From the NCBI GenBank assembly GCA_934045075.1, contig OW203723.1, positions 6,173,913 through 6,237,912 on the forward strand: 64,000 nucleotides of DNA. The letters run 5' to 3'. This stretch comes from Yponomeuta sedellus. Taxonomy: Eukaryota; Arthropoda; Insecta; Lepidoptera; Yponomeutidae. How positions within the stretch are numbered: the stretch's first letter is position 1; each line of letters begins with the position of its first letter. A model generated the notes under the pieces. That model was not told where the DNA came from and ran no database searches. It was given only the letters and a program-made list of their open reading frames with translations. The position numbers and the translations under genes were made by a program. Positions 56,295-64,000 of this stretch are shown one piece after another.

Positions 56295-56545
56295 CTTCAT
56301 TCCTTGTAGCAATACGGCCGCCAGTTCTTCTTTGTATCTTTACATGTTTCATAATAATAACGTACTCTGGTGTACAATAAAGAATATTCTTATCTTATAT
56401 TATCTCATCTCACTTATAAAACTGCGATTTTGGTTGATATTTTGTCCAGACGATATGGTTGAGAATATATTTGGACACCTAGTTTGAATTGTAACGTTCT
56501 TTAAGCCGTAGTTTCTACGCTACTTTGAATAAAACCTTTTCATTG
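56295..56545 (+). repeat. LINE 3'-end repeats H and R in tandem
   Basis: 56305-56405: AATACGGCCGCCAGTTCTTC, GTGTACAATAAAGAATATTC, TTATCTTATA. 56455-56545: GGACACCTAGTTTGAATTGT, GTAGTTTCTACGCTACTTTG, AATAAAACC. Confidence 0.6.
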
Positions 56546-56599
56546 CTTTTATTTCGATATGTGTTGACAAAAGGCACTAAATTAAAATAACGGAATCCT

Positions 56600-56820
56600 T
56601 ACATACATTGTTATTTTTACTTAAGGTTTCCGAAAAAAAAAACGAAGCGTCCCGTGGCGGCATATTTAGGTGCTGACCACGGCGACTTACGCCACTGCAG
56701 CGCGCACATTGATACATTGTTTTATGTAAGGTTTCCGAAAAAAACGAAGCGTCTCGTGGCGACGCATTTAGAAGCTGGCTAAGGCACCTTAGGCACACTG
56801 CGGCGCACACATTGGAAACC
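56600..56820. repeat. Two tandem units of about 105 bases
   Basis: Both carry AAGGTTTCCGAAAAAAA, AACGAAGCGTC(C/T)CGTGGCG and GCGCACA(C)ATTG. The second starts near 56713. Confidence 0.7.
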
Positions 56821-57020
56821 CTTGGTATACGTGTCAACGCATTGGTCAGGAAATGTATTACGATATCACAGCTGGCTGCAATGTAACAGATTAGTGTCAA
56901 GTGTCTATTTTCTCGAGTTGATTGTGAATTGTGCTCAAATAAAGGAAACAAATAGTAGTGTAGAGGACAGGAAGAAAACATTGTATTATAAGCGCAGATA
57001 TTTCACCTAGATATTTGTAT

Positions 57021-57392
57021 ATTATACTATTTTTATTTTTAATGCACTAACCCGTGCTAAGGACAAATTTAAAAACCTATTTAGAGGCTAAAAATTTCAC
57101 CCATGCCGGGATTCGAACCCGCAACCTCTGGCTATCCGTGCCAGCGCTCTTCCAATTAAGCTAATGGGCGACTCACCGGCATCAGTGAAATTTCGGACCT
57201 CTTTACACTATTCTCTGTATTACGTACAGGCAGCGACATCTGGCTTAAGCAAATTGCATCACTTACAGCCCCGACTACCTACTTTGCAGTTAGGTTTCAC
57301 ATCGGAATGATATCACTGTACCCACATGATTATACTATTTTAAAGTCCTTAGCACGGGTTAGTGCATTAAAAATGCACTAACCCGTGCTAAG
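57021..57392 (-). mobile_element. Family A near full-length copy, inverted tails at both ends
   Basis: Reversed tail at left, reversed tRNA-like domain (57099-57170), reversed upstream region to ACTGTACCCACATGATTATA, then CCTTAGCACGGGTTAGTGCA followed directly by its own complement TGCACTAACCCGTGCTAAG. Confidence 0.75.
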
Positions 57393-57598
57393 CGTGAGGT
57401 TATGTATGTATGTATGTATGTATGTATGTATGTATGTATGTATGTATGTATGTATGTATGTATGTATGTATGTATGTATGTATGTATGTATGTATGTATG
57501 TATGTATGTATGTATGTATGTATGTATGTATGTATGTATGTATGTATGTATGTATGTATGTATGTATGTATGTATGTATGTATGTATGTATGTATGTA
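57393..57598 (+). repeat. (TATG)n microsatellite grown from a LINE G tail
   Basis: CGTGAGGTTATGTATGTATG... is the end of family G (same phrase at 45430 and 60290). About 48 perfect TATG units follow. Confidence 0.85.
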
Positions 57599-57679
57599 CA
57601 GAAACGTCATCAGCAAAATGATAGAATTTCATTAATCGTGTTTACATAACAGAGTATAGGATACTTAATTGCATACAAA

Positions 57680-57960
57680 ACATCATCATCATAAACAGCT
57701 GGTGTCTGTCCACTGCTGGACATAGGCCTCTCCCAAGACACGCCACTGAGCCCGATCTTCGGCTCTTGTGTCATGTGAAGTATGGTGACGTCATGTGAAG
57801 TATGGTGACGTCACTGTTATCATCATCATATTCAGCCGGCGTCAGTCCACTGCTGGACATAGGCCTCTGCCAAGCTACGCCACTGAGCCCGATCTTCAGC
57901 TCTTCTCTTCCAGTCACTGCCCACCGCTTTGCGAATGTCGCCTTCCATAAAAAAACATGT
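57680..57960 (-). mobile_element. LINE 3'-end, duplicated (GTCCACTGCTGGACATAGGC type)
   Basis: Two copies of CCACTGCTGGACATAGGCCT and CGCCACTGAGCCCGATCTTC, 57705-57765 and 57840-57900, separated by a doubled CATGTGAAGTATGGTGACGT. Confidence 0.6.
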
Positions 57961-58092
57961 AACAGGATATTAGATCGGAAATAACATGTACAAAGGCCAG
58001 CTGGTCGAAAACGGGTCTATATAATGTGCACTAAATAAATTTAATAAATGGATTAAATGACAAAGAATTTTCACAAAGCAGAAAATAAAATA

Positions 58093-58485
58093 AACAACAT
58101 GAAGCGCTTGTGGCCTATGAAACGCTCGTGGCCTAGGCGAACCGAGTGATTGGAATCAATCACTTGGTTAAGCAACAACAGGCGCGGTCAGGTACAGGAT
58201 GGGTGAGCGTCCCGTGGCTACCGCTAGTGGCATTTTTCCGAGCGCTTCCGTGCTTTGCAAGGCACGTTAAGCCGTTGGTGCCGGCTGTCATATAATGGCA
58301 GTCGTAAAGCCATGTCAGAGGCCTAATGGGCGGCTTGACAACTTCTGACGGTAAGGCCCGCCACTGTCTTACAATCCTCCACCAACCCGGACTGGGCCCC
58401 CGTGGTGGAGTATGGCCTAACCTTCCTGCGATGCAGCAAGAGACCCGTGCCCCAGCAGTGCGGACATACAAGGTTTGATAACGAA
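58093..58485 (+). mobile_element. Family B 5S rRNA-like SINE, best plus-strand copy
   Basis: Doubled start (GAAGCGCTTGTGGCC, then AACGCTCGTGGCCTAGGCG), GGTTAAGCAACAACAGGCGC, GGTACAGGATGGGTGAGCGT, the central body, GGGCCCCCGTGGTGGAGTAT, end ACATACAAGGTTTGATAACG. The head order matches the 5S box A / intermediate element / box C order. Confidence 0.8.
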
Positions 58486-58624
58486 AAAACTGCATATATC
58501 TTAATAAAAATAAATCGTCATCATTATCAGCCACCGCTGTTCACTGCTGCGTATAAGGCATTTCTACCAAAGGCCATCTCTCACAAAAATACATAGATAT
58601 ATATAAAGTATAATATACTTTTTT

Positions 58625-58770
58625 TAAAGACAAGGCAATTTCAAGCGCTGAGGCATGTGGACATCCCAGATACTCAGGTTTCCTCACAATGGTTTCCTTT
58701 AACGTGAGCGAATGGTATTGCTACGACAATTTTACAAATATAATACCAAATGTAGATACTTAGAAAGTAA
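58625..58770 (-). mobile_element. SINE family O fragment
   Basis: AGACAAGGCAATTTCAAGCG, ATCCCAGATACTCAGGTTTC, CACAATGGTTTCCTTTAACG. Interrupted at its right by family A. Confidence 0.5.
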
Positions 58771-58785
58771 ACTCATTTATACATT

Positions 58786-58993
58786 TTTAAAAACCTATTG
58801 AGAGGCTAAAAATTTCACCCATGCCGGGATTCGAACCCGCAACCTCTGGCTATCCGTGCCAGAGGTATCCGGATAGCCAGAGGTTGCGGGTTCGAATCCC
58901 GGCATGGGTGAAATTTTTAGCTTCTCAATAGGTTTTTTTTTTTTAAATTTGTTCCTTAGCACGGGTTAGTGCATTAAAATAAAAATAGTATAA
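58786..58993. mobile_element. Family A palindromic copy with 13-base TSD
   Basis: Reversed tRNA-like domain to CTATCCGTGCCAGAGG, then forward ATCCGGATAGCCAGAGGTTG through the tail. TCATTTATACATT at 58773-58785 and 58994-59006. Confidence 0.88.
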
Positions 58994-59071
58994 TCATTTA
59001 TACATTGTTTTGGAACCTACCTCTGAATTGTTCAGTAAACCGCGCTACTTAATATTTAAGTTTCTTTATGT

Positions 59072-59297
59072 AGCCTATAAATGCCCCACTACAGAGCACA
59101 GGTCATCTCTCTAATTGCGGATTGGCAATTACAAGGGCTAAGGTATTTGAACACCTCAGACGCTCAGGTTTTCTCACGATGTTTTCCTTCACTGTTAGCA
59201 AGTGGTATTTATTGCTTTTTTCATTTCACCAATTTCGAAAACAAAGTCATCGGTAGATGGGAATCGAACCTGGTCTCTCGCTTCGGAGCCCATTGTT
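59072..59297 (-). mobile_element. SINE family O
   Basis: ATGCCCCACTACAGAGCACA, GCGGATTGGCAATTACAAGG, CACGATGTTTTCCTTCACTG, ending GGGAATCGAACCTGGTCTCT. Confidence 0.65.
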
Positions 59298-59521
59298 TTT
59301 TTTTTCATTTCTTAGGCACACAAAACAGATATTAGCCAGTACATCGTCAAGATAACATTAATTATTATGTAAGATCCAGACTAATCTCCAAAACATGTGT
59401 ACACAGCATGGTGACAATAATATGAAACTTAGACGAGTTACTTAAATGTTGTGTTACATGCATTTTATGTATTCTTTTACATTCAAAGCAAAGAACAATT
59501 GTTACAAATGTTATTATATAT

Positions 59522-59772
59522 ATGACGGCCTCGGTGGCGCAGCGGTTTAGCACGCTGACTGTAAAACGGAAGGTCTCGGGTTCGATCCCCGGCCGGGTCA
59601 AACTAGGAAACGAACTTTTCTAGTGTGTCTCGGGTCTTGGATGTTATCTATGTATTTATTGTATTAAATCTATCGTCTAGTTAGCACCTATAACACAAGT
59701 CATTTAGTTGTACTTAGTATAGGGCTAACGAGATCTGTGTAATATGTCCGTAAATATTTATTATTTATTATT
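59522..59772 (+). mobile_element. Family C tRNA SINE, intact
   Basis: GACGGCCTCGGTGGCGCAGC, box B GGTTCGATCCCCGGCC, GTCTCGGGTCTTGGATGTTA, CTAACGAGATCTGTGTAATA, tail TATTTATTATTTATTATT. Confidence 0.85.
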
Positions 59773-59849
59773 TTTTCGGGCTGATTATACTTTTTCCAAA
59801 TTCAGACATCAACAATCCGATCTTGTTCTACACACACAATGGTTAAACG

Positions 59850-59970
59850 TGTCTTGAGAAGCACGGAAGTGGTAGTCACGGGATGGTCACCCATCCAGCA
59901 CCTGACCGCGCCTGTTGTTGCTTGACCCAAGTGATTGATCCCATCACTTCGGTTGGGCTACCGCCTTAAA
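59850..59970 (-). mobile_element. Family B head fragment
   Basis: GTAGTCACGGGATGGTCACC, CCTGACCGCGCCTGTTGTTG, CAAGTGATTGATCCCATCAC: 5S-like head only. Confidence 0.65.
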
Positions 59971-59994
59971 TTTTTCAGTCGGGTTTTTTAATAG

Positions 59995-60305
59995 AATTGA
60001 AAAAGGAATGTTGCGTTGGTTTGGACATGTGGAGAGGATGAAGGAAGAAAATTTACGAAACAAATATATATTGCGAATGTGAGTGGTAGGGCTGATAAGG
60101 GACGTCCCAGGCTGACATACATCGACCAAATAGGGGATGTATTAGCAAAGGGGAAGATAAAAAGTACCTGGAACCGGCGTGCGTGCATGCAACGACTTAT
60201 GAACGTTAATGAAGCGAAGGGGATCTGTCAGGATCGTGGCAAGTGGCAGTCCCTGGTCTCTGCCTACCCCTCTGGGATACAGGCGAGAGGTTATGTATGT
60301 ATGTA
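59995..60305 (+). pseudogene. LINE family G C-terminal fragment and tail
   Basis: Reads IEKGMLRWFGHVERMKEE with a frame shift, then IANVSGRADKGRPRLTYIDQ and NRRACMQRLMNVNEAKG. Ends GGCGAGAGGTTATGTATGTA. Confidence 0.8.
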
Positions 60306-60624
60306 CTCTTTTTAATGACTGCTCATTTTAGAAATTCAACAATTTAGGTAACCGCTTATGATTTGACCGTTGTTGCATGTAATGCGTAAGTGAGCATGTG
60401 GCACTTAGGCCTCGGTTACTGGAGCTATAATCGCTTTGCTTTCTTCATAATTGGACGATGGGTACCGGTAATTGGTCCTAATTATCCTGCGCATATCTTA
60501 GCATTCTTATAGCTAACGGCTTATTAGTTAGAAGTGAAACTTGACGAGTCAAAGTTCTCTATTGTGTAACCTTTCACCTGCTTCTTTTATTGATACTAGA
60601 TCACTGTTGTGTTGAAATGGTGTC

Positions 60625-60735
60625 CATTTAGATGGTAGCGGAGCCGTACAACTCTGGCTTCTCAATCGGGAGGTCGTGGGTTGGAATCCTGTGCCTGTGT
60701 CCAATGACTTTGTATTCTATGTTATTTATCTCACA
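60625..60735 (+). mobile_element. SINE family N head fragment
   Basis: GATGGTAGCGGAGCCGTACA, CTCAATCGGGAGGTCGTGGG, CCAATGACTTTGTATTCTAT. Confidence 0.6.
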
Positions 60736-60743
60736 ACAATTAC

Positions 60744-61107
60744 GATATCAACCCTTATACGTCTCCACTGCTGAGGCACTGGTTTCTTCCTGCATTGCAG
60801 GAAGTTTAGGCCATATACTACCACGGGGGCCAAGTCCGGGTTGTTGGAGGATTGTAAGACAGTGGCAGGCCTTACTGTCGGAAGTTATCAAGCCGCCCAT
60901 AAGGCCTCTGACATGGCTTAACGACTGCCATTACATGACAGCTGGCACCAACAGCTTAACGTGCCTTGCGACGCACGGAAGCGCTCGGAAAAATGCCAGT
61001 AGCGGAGTCACGGGACGGTCACCCATCCTGCACCTGACCGCGCCTGTTGTTGCTTAACTCAAGTGATTGATTCCAATCATTCGGTTCGACTAGGCCACGA
61101 GCACTTC
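60744..61107 (-). mobile_element. Family B 5S-like SINE, near full length
   Basis: GATATCAACCCTTATACGTC to GACTAGGCCACGAGCACTTC. The head on the minus strand shows GTTAAGCAACAACAGGCGCG and GGATGGGTGACCGTCCCGTG. Confidence 0.8.
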
Positions 61108-61257
61108 ACGATGTTTACTTACACCGCTAGCAAGGGGTATTGCTTCTTTAATTTCACCAATGTATGTAACTTAGAAAACAAAGTCATGCCCGCACTGGGA
61201 ATCGAACCTGGGTATCTCGCTTCCAAATCCATTGTTCTACCCACGGGGCCACCGCCA
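61108..61257 (-). mobile_element. SINE family O 5' half
   Basis: CACGATGTTTACTTACACCG, ACAAAGTCATGCCCGCACTG, GGGAATCGAACCTGGGTATC and the head complement CCCACGGGGCCACCGCC. Confidence 0.65.
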
Positions 61258-61315
61258 TTCTTAAATCTTTCACCTGTATTATATTATTTTCAATGCACTA
61301 ACTCACCGGTTTTAG

Positions 61316-61572
61316 AAGCGGTGGTAGCGGAGCGGTGTAGAACGCCGGATTCTCAATCGGGAGGTCGTGGGTTCGAACCCCGGCTTGTACCAATGACTTT
61401 GTTTTCTAAGTTATGTACATTTGTGAAATTATAGTAGCAATACTACTCGCTGACGGTGAAGGAAAACATCGTAAGGAAACCCTAGTGTCTGAGGTGTTAG
61501 CGTACCTCAGCGCTTGCTACGTACAATGGCCCAACTATGAGGCTAAGTGCGGAAATCTCAGGTCTAACTAAC
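61316..61572 (+). mobile_element. SINE family N, intact copy
   Basis: AGCGGTGGTAGCGGAGCGGT, GTGGGTTCGAACCCCGGCTT, GAAGGAAAACATCGTAAGGA, GCCCAACTATGAGGCTAAGT. Reverse of 11974-12230. Confidence 0.8.
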
Positions 61573-61576
61573 TTAC

Positions 61577-61882
61577 TCACCGGCACTGATGCCGGTGAGA
61601 TAGTGCATTAAAAAAAAAGAATATAATCATGTGGGTACAGCGATATCATTCCGATGTAAAACCTAACTGCAAAGTAGGTACTCGGGGCTGCAAGGTGTCC
61701 AAATTACTTCAGCCAGATGTCGCTGCCTGTACGTAATACAGAGAATATTGGAAAGAGGTTCGAAATATCTCGGTGAGTCGCAGATTAGCTCAGTTGGAAA
61801 GAGCGCTGGCACGGATAGCCAGAGATAGCGGGTTCGAATCCCGGCATGGGTGGATTTTTTAGCCTCTAAATAGGTTTTTAAA
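61577..61882 (+). mobile_element. Family A copy with upstream region, lacking the 3' tail
   Basis: A tail-like TAGTGCATTAAAAAAA precedes CATGTGGGTACAGCGATATC, then the tRNA-like domain (about 61778-61852) and TAGCCTCTAAATAGGTTTTT. Confidence 0.75.
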
Positions 61883-62414
61883 ACTTTCACGTGTATTACT
61901 TCTCTATAAGTTGGAATATTTGACGAAGAAAAGTTTATTGATCGTTTGTTGTCTTTTTATTGCCACTGGCGCAGCTTCCGCGTCTTTCTGTTGTTGATTT
62001 AAGTATGAGACCGCCTCGAAACCTTCTCGTAGTTGAATTTATCACGCCAATAAAAATACCAGGTAGAGTCAGTTATAAAAATTCAAAGTTGGTAGTGACC
62101 TAATTAGTGTCTCAATCAATCGCGTCGTGCGTGGTCCAGCATCGACCTATTTCGTTGCATTATACAATCTATTTCGTTGCATTACGTGTCATTTTTCACA
62201 AACAAACGTGTTAATATGTAGTTGAATATACCTGCCAAGAAAGTATTTTCTATTGGCCGCATACATTATTCGAAGGCGAGGCAGTGCTGGGGTCTAGTGA
62301 CTGTCTTGTAGACTTCAATAGTGATTATAAGTTTAGGGGGCTACTTGAGGTTTAATTGAACCCATTTAATTCATTATGATTTTACAAAAAAATATAAATT
62401 TATTTTTATTATCT

Positions 62415-62446
62415 TTCTACATCCCACTGCAGGACACAAGTCTTAT

Positions 62447-62492
<46 letters not shown>

Positions 62493-62640
62493 AGAGAGAC
62501 CGAGAGAGAGAGAGAGAGATAGAGAGAGAAAGAGATAGAGAAAGAGATAGAGAAAGAGAGAGAGATGGAGAATTGGGCTTAATTACACTCAGGGTTCCTC
62601 ACAATGTTTTTCTTCGCCGTTAGCGAGATCTTTATTTTAT
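62415..62640 (-). mobile_element. SINE family O with an internal (GA)n expansion
   Basis: ACATCCCACTGCAGGACACA, then TCTCAGAGAGAGA... to 62575, then GGAGAATTGGGCTTAATTAC and CACAATGTTTTTCTTCGCCG. Confidence 0.7.
62451..62575. repeat. (GA)n microsatellite inside SINE O
   Basis: About 125 bases of GA with AGATAG/GAAAG interruptions, at the place where other copies have only CAGAGAGAGAGTATGGGC. Confidence 0.85.
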
Positions 62641-62759
62641 TCGTATTGTAGTCACAACAAAATTCGACAATTAAGAATGTACGCTTGAGCGACTCTATTC
62701 TATTCTAGCTCCATGTAAGGCAAGCTTAAAAAGCATGAAATTAAAGCAAATGTAAATCA

Positions 62760-62965
62760 GGCTTTAGCCTCCTAGTTGGGCCATTGTACGTAGCAAGCGC
62801 TGAGGTACGTTAAAACTTCAGACACTAGGGTTTCCTCACATAGTTTTCCTTCATAGTTAGCGTAGTATTGCTCCTATAACTTCACAAATGTACCTAACTT
62901 AGAAAACAAAGTTATTGGTACACATACCGGGTTTCAAACCTGCTTCACCGACACCGCTTTTATTT
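62760..62965 (-). mobile_element. SINE family N, reversed
   Basis: GCCTCCTAGTTGGGCCATTG, ACGTAGCAAGCGCTGAGGTA, ACAAAGTTATTGGTACACAT. The head end is worn. Confidence 0.65.
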
Positions 62966-63023
62966 ATTCATCTATTTACAAATATAACCAATGACTTCGC
63001 GCAGGTCACCCTGAGTGATTTAG

Positions 63024-63294
63024 TACAGTCTGTTAGCTTTTACTTCGGGCTCTATAGAAGGCTTAGGTTTCGCCAAAAGCACGCGAGTGTAATACTACTT
63101 CCTGCTCTGTATAAAGCTTTTCTTCACTATTTTGAAAACTTATGTAAAGTTGTAAATTTAATTTTATTTTTAGCCTCTAAATAGGTTTGTAAAGTTATAA
63201 ATAACTATACAAAATAAACCTTACCTTATTGCAATATATCCGATTCTATCCGATAGTAGCCGAGGTATATTCTAAAAGCTAACAGACTTTACCT
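63024..63294. mobile_element. Family T TIR element, copy 3, with a family A scrap inside
   Basis: ACAGTCTGTTAGCTTTTACT and GTATATTCTAAAAGCTAACA as ends. TTTTTAGCCTCTAAATAGGT at about 63168-63190 is a family A fragment. Confidence 0.7.
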
Positions 63295-63297
63295 ACT

Positions 63298-63535
63298 TAT
63301 ATGGCCTCGGTGACGCAGCGGTTTGGCACGCTGACTGTAAAACCGAAGGTCTCGGGTTCGATCCCCGGCCGGGTCAAAAACTAGCAAACGAACTTTTCTA
63401 GCTTGTCTGGGGTCTTGGATGTTATCTACGTATTTATTGTATTAAATCTATCGTCGAGTTAGCACCTGTAACACAAGTCAGTTAGTTGTACTTAGTATAG
63501 GGCTAACGAGATCTGTGTATTGTGATTTTTTTAAA
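63298..63535 (+). mobile_element. Family C tRNA SINE, copy 4
   Basis: GGCCTCGGTGACGCAGCGGT, GGTCTCGGGTTCGATCCCCG, GTCTGGGGTCTTGGATGTTA, CTAACGAGATCTGTGTATTG. Confidence 0.8.
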
Positions 63536-64000
63536 TAAATAAGTACAAGATTGAGCCCTCCGGTCAACTGATAACACCAGTCCCTTTGCACCTTCGCAAA
63601 TCGTACATCGACCTTTTGGGGACCATCCTCTCGTGCGTGGGCGCCGGTGGAACCCAAATAAAAGACCAAGTTCTTTGACAAAAAAATAAATCCGGTCACA
63701 TTTTTGGCAAAACCATTCTCTACCTGGGCCTTGTCAATACATTTTTAGTGCGTGGGTGCGCTCCTATCCTCTTTAAAATAAGGTTTAGTATCTTGTGGCC
63801 TTGTACAGTCGACAGCACATTGACCTTTACACGTAACGTAATTATAGATAACGTTAGGTGTTTTTTGGAGGCAAAATAATTTTTTTTTGGTATTATTTCT
63901 GTGGTTTTGACGAAACTTTCGTTGGATTTCACGGTGAATGTTTTTAATTGTATTGTGTGAATCTTTTGAAATATATTCAAAAGATTCTTTAAATTAATTT
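63536..64000. other. End of window, no recognised element
   Basis: GTGCGTGGG...GCG(C/G)C occurs twice (about 63635 and 63750), otherwise nothing supported. Confidence 0.4.

Noticed and set aside
57359..57649. Several open frames of MYVC/YIHT repeats
   Set aside because: Artefacts of the TATG microsatellite.
58140..58215. 5S rRNA gene
   Set aside because: Only the internal promoter region resembles 5S, it continues into a SINE body, and at least nine dispersed copies exist.
59524..59598. Apparent tRNA (GGCCTCGGTGGCGCAGCGGT...)
   Set aside because: Head of SINE family C, with identical downstream body at 63303 and 44513.

Overview
The window looks like lepidopteran nuclear DNA: AT-rich, intron-rich, and crowded with the tRNA-derived SINEs, LINE 3' ends, Penelope-like fragments and MITEs usual in moths and butterflies. 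The assignment rests on repeat style and on the gene. No species was identified.

Only one cellular gene is supported. It is the 3' part of an axonemal dynein heavy chain on the + strand, 23 exons from 61 to 29743. They join in frame into about 1,361 codons, running from the distal stalk and microtubule-binding domain through AAA5, the strut/buttress coil, AAA6 and the C-terminal domain to a TAG stop and an AATAAA. The sequence is of the outer-arm beta class (human DNAH9/11/17, Drosophila Dhc93AB/kl-5). The motor start and AAA1-AAA4 lie upstream of the window. All splice junctions are GT-AG except intron 5, which is GC-AG.

The introns (up to 5.8 kb) and the 34 kb downstream hold almost only mobile DNA. 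The main families are: A, a tRNA-like retroposon with 11-14 bp target-site duplications (TSDs) and frequent inverted or palindromic copies; B, a SINE whose head resembles 5S rRNA; C, a tRNA SINE with an (ATTT)n tail; D, E, N and O, further tRNA-headed SINEs; G and F, two LINE families present as C-terminal/3' fragments; J plus a GIY-YIG fragment, Penelope-like foldbacks; K, L, Q, T, X and a Harbinger relative, all DNA elements with terminal inverted repeats (TIRs).

Region by region: 1-29.8 kb is the dynein gene with its insertions; 29.8-41.7 kb is repeats around short unique stretches; 41.7-44.5 kb is a nearly perfect 2.8 kb AAAT array growing out of the tail of a family C SINE; 44.5-57 kb is sparse, with MITEs and one composite family A insertion; 57-63.5 kb is a dense SINE/LINE cluster with two more microsatellites that also start in retroposon sequence.

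The most interesting signals are: two family A insertions that duplicated or abut the 5' splice sites of consecutive dynein exons (16 and 17); recurrent snap-back copies of families A and J bounded by ordinary TSDs; one family A copy that carries about 80 bp of DNA matching a site 0.8 kb upstream; and a decayed duplicate of the end of exon 1, with its donor, inside intron 1.
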